A DNA stretch of 64,000 bases. Source: Myrmaecium sp. VS I D KN 1. Lineage: Eukaryota; Ascomycota; Dothideomycetes; Valsariales; Valsariaceae. The stretch lies in assembly GCA_019775845.1 (NCBI GenBank), contig JADQAV010000002.1, forward strand, positions 1,240,001 to 1,304,000, read 5' to 3'. The position numbers were made by a program, and so were the translations under genes. Below are positions 48,516 through 59,775 of this stretch, one piece after another. Numbering within the stretch: the stretch's first letter is position 1; every line of letters begins with the position of its first letter. Below the pieces are notes generated by a model. It searched no databases and was not told the DNA's origin. It was given only the letters and a program-made list of their open reading frames with translations.

Positions 48516-50435
48516 ACACACAATTGGCATGGAAGTCCAGTAAGGCCATAGAAATGCAACATATTCTTCGCTGTTCCCATGCGCAAACCATCATAAGACC
48601 ACCCTACACTCCTTTGGGCGGTCCCCATCCAGCGGCAGACATGCCTCAGTGCTACGAGCAAAACTTGGCTCCGACGTCCAACTCCATCGGGTAATCAACC
48701 CTCATTTTTTCCAACGCGGTGACACGCTCTTATCGCTTTAAGACGTGGAACTACCGATTTCGAGACTGCGAAGCGTGGATGCGCATTGGGGAAATGGCAT
48801 TCAGGCTATTTGGAAGTGTGTCGAAGTGGACATCCTGTTGGAGTGGCTGCAATAACATTGTTACTTGGAAGAGTATGATCGAGTAATAAGTATGTTTGAT
48901 TGGAACGTGTAGCTAGAGCCCAATTCCTTATTCTTGTAGCTTGGTAGCACTATTTGAAATTGAACATATCTCTTTACCGGGCACTCTAGTTCACCACAGC
49001 GGCTATTTCGTGTTTCGGGATAATGGCGATCCACTAGAACTGCTTCATGTATGATTATAACATGTCCTCCTCTAGTAGTGTGAATATTACTCCTAATTTC
49101 CTTGTTCCTCTCTGATTCTATACTCGTGTCACTAAAGCCTCCCAGAGGGCTATACATACATTATAGCTCACTATTTTCAGCAAACCGATATCCTCGGTCC
49201 GAGAACATGGGACCTTGCCCTGTCACTCTGACAATCTTGCGCACGATCATATCTAACGCAGGGAGAAGTTTGCTAAGGTACGGAAGCGCATATTATATAT
49301 ATCATCCACGATGATGAGCCGCCCTCCTGGGTTACAGTACACGGGGAACCCGGTACCGTATTGAACCGAGTACTGCTCTGCTATGTCGGGGATTGTTTGG
49401 GAATTACGACAGGGGCTCGTTGGACCAACGCTCTGCTTCAACATGTTGAAACCGTATCTGAGACCGACCGAGCGCTTCGCCAGCTCAGAGGGAGAAGAAT
49501 ATACAGGAGGGTATCTCGAAGCGCTTGGATGAAGCTGCTGACAAGTTATTCCCGCCTATAGTCTCATTGATCCTTTCGAGTAGACATTAGGTTCGTCTTC
49601 GCGCATCTAGGCATATTTCTCCGAAGCTGGTAGATGATTGATGACATGCTAGTATATATATACTTACTGTATACAAAGTATAATGGACCTTCGCGTCAAC
49701 TTTTTCTTCCTCCAAAACCTTCAACTTCCTTTGCTCGATCCTCGCATCTGCATCCTTGTCTGCACCATTGACCAATCCATGTATATCGCCTCTGGTCCAT
49801 AATTCGTTCTCTATCGGATCAGAGACGTTTCCGTCAGCTGTAACGAAAGTGATGTTCGGTTATTGTTGAAGACTCTGGTGGCGTCGGATGCTGAATTGCC
49901 GTGCATATGCAGTATTCGCAGGCTAAGATTCATTCCTCGGATCGGACTGACAGCGGCGTGAACGTCTCTCTGATGGCTCGATGCGAACAACAGGAACATG
50001 CCAGCCTGAAAGCCGGGTAGCCGGCCCTGATGGGCTTGAACCGCCCGTTGACCAATCATACCCACCGTACCTTGCAAGCGAATAAGCGGATGATGATGAT
50101 ACGGGCCGCCGCCGGCGGACCGCGGACCTCTCGCCGGGCAACCCTGGACAGCCTAGCGCCTCACTTCACTTTGGACGGCCTTTTCCCCCAGCGCTGGTCA
50201 TCATCGTTGCTTGGTGGTGGGGTTCGATTCACCAGTCTTAGGACCAGCCCGACTTTAAGGCCTTGCTCCCTCAAGGCCAAGCGATCCAACATACTTCTAT
50301 TTTGACACGCCACTTACGCTGCCTGCAATGGACACGCTCTCTCAACTTTTGGCTGCTGACTGCCCCTTTCCCGGGCGTCCGAACCGTACGTAGCACTTCA
50401 CCTCAGAGGCTTCGAGACCCACAGTCGAAACGGAC
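48516..50435. other. Intergenic between convergent genes, 1.9 kb
   Basis: The 3' flanks of ssd1 (+) and the DUF3425 regulator (-). AT-richer than neighbouring regions, with T/A runs. No coding frame is supported and no transposon ends are visible. Confidence 0.5.
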
Positions 50436-52462
50436 CTACAGCCCCCTAGGCTTAAAGCATGCCTTTCCAGCCAGCAATGGGTACGCTTCGGCGATGATGG
50501 GGTTCAAAGACCAGTTGTTCAGATCCGCGATGAAGTGAAGGAACGATGGGTTAACATGAAGATGATCCTGATCATGGAGGATGATCATATCGTCCGTCGA
50601 GAACTTCCAATCGATTGCCATGTTGGCTACAAGGTGCTGGAATATACCCTCCGCCTCGGCAAGTTGCGGCGTCGCAATCAGCGTATCACGAATATCCGGC
50701 CTGTGAGAAGCTATCAGGCACCTGTTCACAAGACGAATAAAGTCATTTTGTATTATCTCACCACGGGATAATATCAATCCAAGGCTCATGAGTGACGACA
50801 TGCTGACTTGGCGTAGGTCGCAGAAACTCGAGCAGAGCTTCATAGTGGGTTCTGGATGGCATTACCATCCACTACTGACCTGTCAGCGGTGTCGCGAGGT
50901 GAGGAAACGGAGGCGACCAACTCGCAATATCTTCGCTGTGGTGACAAGTAAAGCAACGCGCTCCTGAAAGGCCACGTTGTCCAGTCCTAAGAATTCAGTT
51001 GCCAACCATTGTGCTACTGTGGGCTCAGGGAGATCATCTACATTCAGGGAGCCCTGCTCTTGTAGAACGCTGATATCTAGGTCTTCCTGACCAAGCGCTT
51101 CGTTCAAGGGACGGCCCTGTGCGAGGAGATTGCGTTTCTCCTGGACGAACCCCATAAGTTCCTGGCTCAACGTATTACTGCTGGCTTTGGGCGTCGGTTG
51201 GATACCGTATATCCTTATGGTTCTGCATTCGACGACCCTTTGGCCGGCTTGAGGTGATGGTTCATCCGGATCGTGGAAATAAAGCACTTGACCAGAGTGT
51301 GACGACACCGGATGATAGTGCCAGCGCTTACCTAAATCAAAGCCACGGGCAGCATTTGACGATTCGAAATTGCTGGATTCCCTAGTTTCACCTCGTCAGA
51401 AAAGCTTGCTAGAGGCGACTTCATCTCCCATTGTCGGAGTCTCACCAGGGAACAGCACCAGCGAGTCTAATCAGGGTGCCGTGGTAATTCTCGTTAGCCG
51501 CCAGACGATTTCAATATATGCCACAAGGTTGTGTTGTAGGTATAATGTCCTCTGCAGGTTCGGACATTGAGGCCCAACATTACCTTTCGTAATTCGGCAT
51601 CCCGTATAGGTATGGGCGGTCGCTTGCGCCACTAATCGAGTCGAGCCCACCCATGTCAGCGTTTCCTCCAGCCGGCTCAGGGTAGGACACGGAGGATGCG
51701 ATGGCAGGATAAGGCGAGTATTGCTGAATTGCAAAGGATGAGGGAGACTCGGTCTGTGGTTTGGGCTCGCAAAGGCTCGCGTGCGTACTGCCACCGGTTA
51801 TATCCTTATGGCTCGCGCTGACATAGTTGTCCGTATTCAGCACCACTCCATCCTCAGCCAATGCCACTTGGTTGGTGTCCCGAAAGCCCGTCGCATCGAG
51901 CTGCACCGCAGTGGCAATGGCGGCGTCCTTATCTGGTGCATAGCAGACATGTCTGAGCGTCTTGCGGACCAACTCAAGCTGCTGCTCAAGGTCACGAATC
52001 CTCAGCCTGAGGGCATCCGTTCTCCTTTGATCCGAGCTGACATCGTAGTGACAGGTCGTCCTTCCCTTAAGAGCACATGCCCCGCACGTCGGCCTCGCTC
52101 CATCGCACTGTGGAGGTTAGGGACCATCGCCGGCGTCAAGGAAGGCTGGGATGAAGCAACGGGTTGCGGGCACTACAACTGACCTTGCTCTTCCGTTGCT
52201 GACAGGATTGACAGGCCACGGGCGTTATCCTTGACCTCTTACCCTTGGTGGACACGGTGAGATTGGGCACACCCTGCGACGGACCAGCGGTATTCGGCCT
52301 CTCCTGCGAACCTTCCTCTTTCAAGACCCGAGTGGCTGCGGCAGGCAATATGGTCCGAGGCGTTGGCTGTAAGGCAGGAGGACTCGGTGGTATGTTTGGA
52401 CGGCTGCCAGCAGTGCGCCCAGCCTGTTCGTCCGCTGGCAGCATGGTTGGGCGAAGGTACAT
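50436..52462 (-). CDS. Zn2Cys6 transcription factor with DUF3425 domain
   Basis: Nuclear regulator, target unknown. Exons (minus): 52462-52184, 52107-51584, 51372-50922, 50871-50762, 50721-50436, giving 549 aa. Zinc cluster: Cys84, 87, 94, 101, 104 and 112 (CQSCQQRKSKCDGARPTC, then CGACALKGRTTC), split by intron 1 before the third Cys. A short leucine/charged coil follows (LRLRIRDLEQQLELVRKTL). The C-terminal half carries a DUF3425-like region: AKILRWMVMPS, EALLEFLRPTPSQHVVTHEP, WIDIIPW and RPDIRDTLIA. Intron 3 has an unusual donor (CGA|GTTGGT) needed to join LR to WMV. Exon boundaries agree in phase throughout; the 210-base intron 2 is the least certain. DUF3425 is more usually seen with bZIP domains. 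The next gene upstream on the same strand is another Zn2Cys6 factor. Confidence 0.83.
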
Positions 52463-53232
52463 CGGAAGGGCAGGTCAAGGTGTGACGTTTGGTTGCCTTA
52501 GAGGCATGACGTTTGTCGGATGGGGTGTGAAAAGTCACGGATACGGATTGGTGCCGCCGCCAAATTTGCCCTCAGGGGACCCGAGAGCCCTGAAGCCGCT
52601 AGGAGCCTCCTCTTCACGACGGCACGAATATCGTCCGGGGTGGTGGTGGTAGTGGTGCTAGTTGTCCTGCCCTAACGGAGCTATCTCCTGACCTCAGGCA
52701 TCCCTCTGATTGGCTGCAGCGCGTGTATTGTGGTTGCTCTACTCAGCTAATTTATACAGATGGGCGAGCGCCGACGGTCTCTGATGTAGTACTTACTCGA
52801 TCTTCTTATGCCTACGATGTCGAAACAGCAGAGTTGGTCCCCTGCAGCCGGAGCTGATCGGTGTACGAACGTACAATACACTCCCTTCCAGTTTTCGCTA
52901 ATTTACTACAACTTGATTACGACTGCACTACAACTCATCTAAAGTACTACCTTACATCCAAGTTAGGGATAAGCGGAGCTGGCCGGGTAGCACTCCGGTC
53001 ATGTGAATAACCTGACTAAGCCGACGTACCAGAGCCCTAGCAGCAGGCTCGACAGTACGTTGTGCGTTGATCGGTACTATCACAGTGGACTCGAAAGCAA
53101 AGCCGTGCAGCACTGCAAATGTGCATGCCTAGCTATTTCAGATTGCTCCCGTTCCAGCCGTCGTGTCCCCAGCATCCGGGTTAGCGGCGACGGCAAATGG
53201 GTTCAAAGGCCCGTCAGCCCCCGAAACGCGTA
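52463..53232. other. Intergenic, 770 bases
   Basis: Promoter of the DUF3425 regulator and 3' flank of the next Zn2Cys6 gene. A short in-frame ATG upstream of 52462 exists but is followed by a stop. Nothing else seen. Confidence 0.5.
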
Positions 53233-55690
53233 TCAAAACAAATCCCTCAGAATTCGACTCAGCTCGTCTTCATGGCCCCACACTTGATCGTGATTGGAGG
53301 TGTCTCCTACACCGGGCACGATGAAACTGTCTGAAGGTATGTTGGAAAACCCGCCGGCGGCCTCGAACAAGTTTGTTAGATCGTTCGCCATGCCGCTTGG
53401 TGAATTCCCCATAGGCCTATTCCGGCGCCCAGCAGCACCAATGCCGCCCAATACAGCCGCCTCATCGACTTGGTGGCCCGCCAGTCCAGCCATGGCAACG
53501 GCGGCACTCGAGTGCGCATCATCCGCTGCGGCGCTTTCTACCGTACTGCCGGGGCGCAGATTGAGCCCCAGCTTCGGGCCTACCTCCTTGAGAACTTTGA
53601 TGGTTTTCCATAGTCGCCTCGAGACATACGAGTTTGCCGAAAATCCGCGAACCAGGTCCAAAGCCATATAGAACTCGTCGCGACAGCGGGAACTGAACTG
53701 AGCCGGCGCATGGGACACTGCTAGGAATAGAACCGCCAACGCAGAGATGAGAAAATAATTGAACAAGCTCTGTTGCGTCTGATACAAATCCGAAGTCTGA
53801 TTGGTATGCGTGAGCACTCTTATGGTGTCTTTTGCAACATCGACAATATTGGACGCTTCGGTGAGGTTTGCCATGATGCTGGTCGCGGTGTGGAGTGCGG
53901 GCCGGTAGATCAAGATGCGCATTTGGTTCGCTCGGAGGTATAACAGTAATCGGAGTCTCTGCATGGTACGACTACCGGGCGCTGCAGGTTGACCGGAACT
54001 GGGATGGGTATATTTGAGGCTCTGTGGGATTGTATTATGCCAGTGGAGAACTTGATAATCAAGATAGTCGATGTCTTCCTTGCTAACTTTATTGTCGATG
54101 TGTTCCGCCGAAGCTATCGATCGCCATACCTTCGAGCCGATCCTGCTATACTGCACCATTGCCGCCAAATATGGCGTGGTGCTGTCCTTTACGGCAGTTA
54201 GATACTCAATCCCAGGACCGAGGGCTCGCTACGGCTTACTGGTTTAGGTAGTAAAGGGTCGATATCAGCATCTTGCAGAGCGAACGGCATGCCTGTGCCT
54301 AAACTCCATCGTCGGTCGAGGCAATAAACGGCCCAGAACAGTTTCACTGCGCTGGAGCGCTCCGCGTCATCTGGAAAGATGGCGGCATACGTCTCCCTAT
54401 GATGCAGACCAAGCTCTACACATAAACGCGCTGCGAGACCAATAACCCTCCATGCCATGCTCTCATCGTCTGTCTGAAAATGATAAATTGCCTATAGATG
54501 GAGTGTCAGTAATATTCCCCGATCACGTCCGACCGCAAGGGAAATTACAGTCAAGATTGCCAACCGTATATTCTTGATGTCGACGGGTAAAGTAAGTTGG
54601 TCCTCTACGACTCTTCGCACATTTTCGTACATTCTTCTCCCTAATTCACTATTTCCGGAGCCTTGCGTTGTCAAAGCAACAGCCAATACGAGCTTAAGTT
54701 GACTCGTCTGCTCGTCCATGATAGCATCTGGACCTGGAAGCTGGCCTTGCATAAGTCCGGATTTGCTTGCTGCGTCGACGAAAGTATATAATGAACTAGC
54801 ATGCTGCATGATCTGGTCGATATCAAGAATCGGATACATGAACCCCATCTCGTCCTGATACATATGGCACAGTTGCACAGCCTCGGCCTTGGATATGGCC
54901 CATATGGGATCTTTAGACACATGTAAAGGCGGTTTCGGGGCAAACTGGTTTGCAGGGCTAGCTGCAGGCGTCTCATCATGCGCCAGAACCCCTTCAACCA
55001 GGGTTTCGTCAACACCCGTGATTCCCATCGTTTGCAAGCTCGACTTCGCAACGCCGAGATTGAATGCCGAACTAGTAGGGCCTTGAAAGCGCGGTAAACT
55101 GGTGTGCGGCTTGCTTTGTATTGGAGTAGGGGATGGGCCCATTGCCGAGCCTTGGGAGATTGACAACGACCGATGATATCCATTATGCTCAAACGGTGTG
55201 GCGGCTGTGGGCATAGCACTGGAGTCAATGTAGCTTCGAAGTTCGTTGAGGTTTGCGAAGAGCCGATCGACTTGGTCTTGCAAGGCTAAGATGTGTGTGT
55301 TCATGCGTTTGAATTCCCTACACCAGTCAGATAAGAGTCAATATGGCAGGAACTCTACGCACTCGGTATCCTTGAAGTTGCTGCAGCAATTGGGCGCGTA
55401 CAGGCACTCCAGAGACAGGTTGCCGCATCTCTGACACGGTGTTTGCCCATTGCACTTGATCTTCCTCCGCTTGCATTCATTACTACAGAGCAGATCAGCA
55501 TCGCGGTACCCGTTGAAAGAACTTTAGAGGCTTACCAAGCAATCGAGATGTATCGGTTACGCTTGGATCGAGTCTGTGGGAGAGCTTCCTCGTTCTTCCG
55601 CTTCAGCGGCTGGGGCTGGTCATTGATGGGACTCATGCTCTCTGAGGTCTTCGATGAGGATGTGAAAGCCATGGACATGAGAAACAGCAT
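53233..55690 (-). CDS. Zn2Cys6 transcription factor with fungal_trans domain
   Basis: Nuclear regulator, target unknown. Exons (minus): 55690-55536, 55482-55363, 55317-54549, 54491-54240, 54186-53233, giving up to 749 aa. The zinc cluster is at Cys52, 55, 62, 68, 71 and 78 (IACNECKRRKIKC, then TPCQRCGNLSLEC), with intron 1 splitting the first Cys codon. A short coiled coil follows (EFKRMNTHILALQDQVDRLF). The middle homology region includes DEMGFMYPILDIDQIM, AIYHFQTDDESMAWRVIGLA, ARLCVELGLHHR and FWAVYCLDRRWSLGTGMPF, and continues through YLAAMVQYSRIGSKVW to about residue 600. The tail is Gly/Asn/Asp-rich. Later ATGs at 55678 and 55636 (MSPINDQ) are also possible starts. Phases agree across all four introns. 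I recall close orthologues in many ascomycetes but no gene name. Confidence 0.87.
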
Positions 55691-56258
55691 GCGCAGCCAT
55701 TAACACGACCTGCGAGCAGGCCGAGTGTTGTGGGCTGCTTCTACTGCGTCCAGCGCGAGGTCCGATGAACGCGGAGATGCCGTCGGTCAAGACCCTGGCA
55801 TGCGGGGATTAGCCCGTGGGATTCTATTGGTTGAAGAGACGAACGTATCTAAGGTAGGTAACTTATCCGGCTTGCACTGGGATAGTCTGTAATACTAGTA
55901 CATACTAGGTATGTACATACATACTACTGTATAAACGGTATAAAGCAAGCGTACGGCGAGGAAACCAACGATTTGACATCTTAAAGCATACACGCAACGT
56001 TTTCTCCTTTGCATGGGCAAATCCAGCCTCGCCGTACTTTAGTAGTTTCCAGTAGTAGACATGGGTGAATGTATTATACTGTAGCGTCCCGTGGTTCAAG
56101 GGAGAGGATTGGAAGAACGACCTGAGATTGGAAGGATGAAAGCAGAACGCTAGGAGTAGGATGCATGAGAAAGGAAAAGTTCGCCATCCCTGCCGCATGA
56201 TCCAAGGCTTCAAAGGCAGGTTAGGCATCAACTTGACGAACGACGTGCCGCTTCTTGC
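55691..56258. other. Intergenic, 568 bases
   Basis: Promoter of the Zn2Cys6 gene and 3' flank of CK2 beta. A small AGGTA/GTATGTAC patch lies at 55850-55925. Nothing else seen. Confidence 0.5.
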
Positions 56259-57332
56259 TTAACCACCTTCACCAATACCGTTCGTGTCCATCGAACTTCC
56301 TGCACCCCCGCTTCCGTTCGGAGCCCTCCGTCTCCTGGCGACCGCTTTCTTCCTTGGTGTTCCCAGTTTCCCGTCTTCCGCATCTACCATGCTGGCATCA
56401 TCATCCTCGTCCAGCCCGTGCTCGCGTTGGTATCTCTTTTCTTCATCCAGTTCATTGATATCTGCAGGTTTCATGCGCAGCCACTTCATCCGAGGTCCAG
56501 ATCTTGCCCTCTCGGATACCCGAAAGCCGTAGATTCGAGGTTCATAGATGTTGCCAGCCCCAAGGCCGGGAGCGAGATTACGGACAGGCATGCCGTTGAT
56601 GACAGTAGGTTGAGGCGGCAGGGCTTGCGTAGAATTGCGCGATCTTGCAGAACCGGCTTCTGTGCTCATAGCCGAAAGGACCTCTGCGGCGCTCCTTGAC
56701 GATCCAATATCCAGATCGGGGAAAGTCATGAAGAAGAGACAGCCAAACGTTGTACCGAAGAATGCGCCGTCCACGGACTGGAATCTGCTATTAGGCGGTG
56801 TATACACATCGAGGCAACTTGGACAGAACAGCTTAACTGTCTCTTGACCGGGCGTGTCGCTCAAGCCCACAGGAAGAACCTTACAGCCATTGCAATGCAC
56901 TCGTGGACAGACGCCGAAGTGTTGTAGTTCGTACTTTTCCGCCATTTGTTGTATGCCAGGCCGAGAAATTATATAGCGTTGGTGTATTAAGCCATATAAG
57001 AGCTCGGCGGAGCTCTCTATGACGCTCATATCGCTCGCCATTCTGGAATGCCGACGGTCGCCTGAGCGGCGATAACCTGGCGGCCCTTCATCACCCAAAT
57101 CATCATCGTCGTCTTCCTCGTCTTCCTCGTCTTCTTCGTCCTCGTCGTCCTCAGGTTCCACGTCTAGTATCATTTCGAGCGCTTCCTTGTACATCGGTAC
57201 TTGCGACTGTAAACCGGTGAGGTTGAAATCATCTTCGATAAAGTCTTCGGAGACTTCAGCAAAATATTCATGCCCTAGCAACCCGCAGAAAGACGATATC
57301 CAACATTCCGGAACAGGGGATGAAGACGACAT
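56259..57332 (-). CDS. ckb1: Casein kinase 2 regulatory subunit beta
   Basis: Regulatory subunit of the CK2 tetramer, which dimerises through a zinc finger and controls substrate choice of the alpha subunits. A single exon of 357 codons. The N-terminal SWISSFCGLLGHEYF-type motif is present (WISSFCGLLGHEYFAEV). An acidic run sits at residues 59-78. LYGLIHQRYIISRPG and the zinc site Cys142, Cys147, Cys170 and Cys173 (CX4C, CX22, CX2C) follow, with an extra Cys150 in HCNGCKVLPVG. DGAFFGTTFGCLFFMTFP and YGFRVSERA complete the core. The C-terminal tail is long, basic and Gly/Ser-rich (AVARRRRAPNGSGGAGS). The longer, Ckb1-like form fits fungal CKB1 rather than CKB2. The frame is open upstream to 57914 but without family similarity, so the ATG before SSSSPVPEC is used. 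Confidence 0.94.
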   Translation of the reverse strand: MSSSSPVPECWISSFCGLLGHEYFAEVSEDFIEDDFNLTGLQSQVPMYKEALEMILDVEPEDDEDEEDEEDEEDDDDDLGDEGPPGYRRSGDRRHSRMASDMSVIESSAELLYGLIHQRYIISRPGIQQMAEKYELQHFGVCPRVHCNGCKVLPVGLSDTPGQETVKLFCPSCLDVYTPPNSRFQSVDGAFFGTTFGCLFFMTFPDLDIGSSRSAAEVLSAMSTEAGSARSRNSTQALPPQPTVINGMPVRNLAPGLGAGNIYEPRIYGFRVSERARSGPRMKWLRMKPADINELDEEKRYQREHGLDEDDDASMVDAEDGKLGTPRKKAVARRRRAPNGSGGAGSSMDTNGIGEGG

Positions 57333-58147
57333 GGTCGTGTTCGTAAAAAACTTCCTCCTCGGCGTCGCGATTTGCAGGTCCTCGCCAAGAGGTCCTTTCT
57401 CGATAAGAGAGAATAGCGGGGTGCTAGGAGTATGTTCAAGGAGGGCACAGAACGATGTCCGCGACCTGAGAGGAGAAGACAAGCGACTTGGATCGTACTT
57501 CTGAGCGGGAAAGCGAGTGGATGTATGCGTATGGTGACGGCAGACTGCAGCGAAGCCTGGATTCAGAAGGACGCCGACATGGAAGCTGGCAACTTCCTTC
57601 AGTGGTGGTTGCTTTGCGATGCGCTGGGAAGGAGAATGTAAGAGGAGGAGTGCCAGAAGTTGTCTGGAGTCAACTACGCTATAACGAGAAGATGTTACAG
57701 CGTTACAGCAAAGTGAAGTGAGTTGCGGCGCGTAGCGACCGGCAAGGGCAATATCGTGTCGACGGGCGACACTCGACAATGTGGGCGGCGGGGGGCTTAC
57801 TAACGAAGCGCGCTTAGTGTCTCTCGCGACGACTCTACGGATTACGATACAGTAAAATTCACAACCCTTGGTTCTTGCTTGCGCTCCTACACATGATGAG
57901 CAGGCCTTGGCCAACCATGCTTGATACGTATTTAACTCCCATGCCGAGCTGTTAAACCAGAAACTACTAATTCAACCATCCTCGACCTTTCCCATCCCAA
58001 CCATCCCACGAATACCCAAAGCTTACAATGATGCCATTTCCTCTGTCGCGTAGCCTCGGTGCCGTGCGTCTCATATTCGGTTTCTTCGTGGATCAGCGAC
58101 GCACCCAATGAGTACGATGCATTGGTACTCCTCAGGCGGAGTCGGCT
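57333..58147. other. CK2 beta promoter region, 815 bases
   Basis: Between the CK2 beta start and the bHLH stop. The CK2 beta reading frame stays open through 57333-57914 (194 codons), with a Ser/Arg/Leu-rich translation of no recognised family. It could be leader sequence, an unrecognised exon or chance. Confidence 0.45.
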
Positions 58148-59383
58148 TTATCCGTTTAATAGATCTCTAACGCTCATCCCCCGACGGCCTCCGCTCCAGG
58201 AACGGCGATCAGCCTTTAGCATCAGCAAAGCCGCAGTCGCCTCACAATCCTCCCTCTCCAACTCCATCATATCCAATTTTGAGCGCAATGTCGGCGAATA
58301 GTGAACCAATTGAGGTGTAAGGCCGTCCTTCAGGTGACAGTGTACATCACTCGTAACCGGGGAACGTTGACGGTTGGGCGAAGGGGTAACCGATCGTGAG
58401 TTTGCTGTGGAGGGAATTGAAGAAGTAAAAGACACCTGTTGCAAGCCGAAAGGAGTTGGGTCCGGCTCCTGACCGCGCCGGGTTTGCATCTCGTCGGATG
58501 CGCGTATCGCAGGCGAAGCGGCTGTCGAGCAGACTGAACTGGACGGCTCGGCAATGAGAAGAGGCTTATGTGATAGACACCTTGGAGACACTGCATCTGT
58601 CATGGACTCATCTCGAATGTCGCACATGTCTTCGCAAGGTGTTGATGGCTTTTGTCGCTGCGCTGTCTTCAAGTCGGCAATACATCGTTCGAGGTAGCGC
58701 ATATACTCGATGCTGGCCTTAAAGAAAGGTCAGACTGGTCCAGCTGCTCTGTTGAGGCAGTGGTGGCCATGGCCATTGCTCACCTGAAGTATCGCTAGCT
58801 TGTGCATGTCTTGACCAACACACGCCGGTATCATGTCTTTCAGGATTCCGAACTCTTCATTCATTTTTGACCGTCGTCTTCGTTCAATCAGGCTATGTGC
58901 TGTTTTTCGAGCGGTCTTCTTGCCCGCCGCCGTAGTGCCATTGCCCTTCTTTCCCTTGCCTGCATTAGCTGACGGTCCGCTTCCTTTCCCTTTCGTAGCT
59001 GCTTCTGCAATTCTCTTGTCTGCAGCCTTGTTTTCTCGAGCCTTTGGCTTCATCTGAATGATCTTGCGCGAGCGGGTCGGAGGAGGCGGCAGCTCAAAAT
59101 CCAGTTGATCGATCGCAGTACGCGAACTGGCGGGCCTTTCTCGAAGCAATTGTGATGCCTCATGCACATAGGTACTTACAGCCACGGGAGACGTGGGTGA
59201 GATAGGACGGTAAGTGGATTCTGAGGAATGCGACGACGTTGAAGATGAATTCGAAAAATGTTCGGCAGGAATAGCTGCCGGAGGGAGAGAAAAATTGACA
59301 TCAAGTGAAGCAATATGGGTGCCGCTCTTGCCCCGGATCTCCGTTGAGGAAGCTGGAGTGGGTGGAAACGTCGCGCGAGGCAT
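58148..59383 (-). CDS. bHLH transcription factor
   Basis: Nuclear basic helix-loop-helix regulator. Exons (minus) 59383-58784 and 58717-58148 give 389 aa. The N-terminal 150 residues are Ser/Pro-rich and disordered, then a Lys/Ala/Gly-rich basic linker leads to the bHLH (about 158-215): TAHSLIERRRRSKMNEEF, a loop with CVGQDMHKLAIL, and helix 2 ILQASIEYMRYLERCIADL. His163, Glu167 and Arg171 sit at the 5-9-13 positions expected for class B factors that bind CACGTG E-boxes. The intron lies inside helix 2 (ILQ|ASI). The C-terminal tail is disordered and ends in a short basic helix (GGRRGMSVRDLLNG). The start is the ATG before PRATFPPTP; the frame continues upstream to 59608 and a spliced first exon cannot be excluded. 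Not assigned to a named gene. Confidence 0.87.
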
Positions 59384-59775
59384 GCTTCTGGTGGATTTTG
59401 TTACTGTTCTGAAGATAATTGTATGCACAAATGAAGCACAGAAAGCTGCGCAAGTGAGAGCGTCGGCAAAGGAATTTGCAGCAGAGGGTCTTCCGGCCCA
59501 AGAGACATTATGGCCGGGGTCACCTGTAGATAAAGCAACATGGTAGTGTTTAGCTGGTTGGATGCTGGCCGTAAAGTCGGAGATGTCGCGTGCCTTTGAA
59601 ATGGGCACGTTTGGCGGAACCTGGCCTGTGATTGGTGAACACTATTCATCTGTCGTGCGCACCGCGAGAAGTGGCACGCCAGACAGCCACAAGTAGACGA
59701 ACGTGCCAAAATCAAGTGGAAGCATCGCAATGCTAAGTGACCATGCCATACAACATACAATTCAAGGGCTACACC
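59384..59775. other. bHLH promoter and ERB1 3' flank, 392 bases
   Basis: Partly open in the bHLH frame, but without family similarity. Nothing else seen. Confidence 0.45.

Noticed and set aside
50215-50245. GGTTCGATTC-like string resembling a tRNA B-box
   Set aside because: No acceptor stem, anticodon arm or A-box can be paired at the right spacing.
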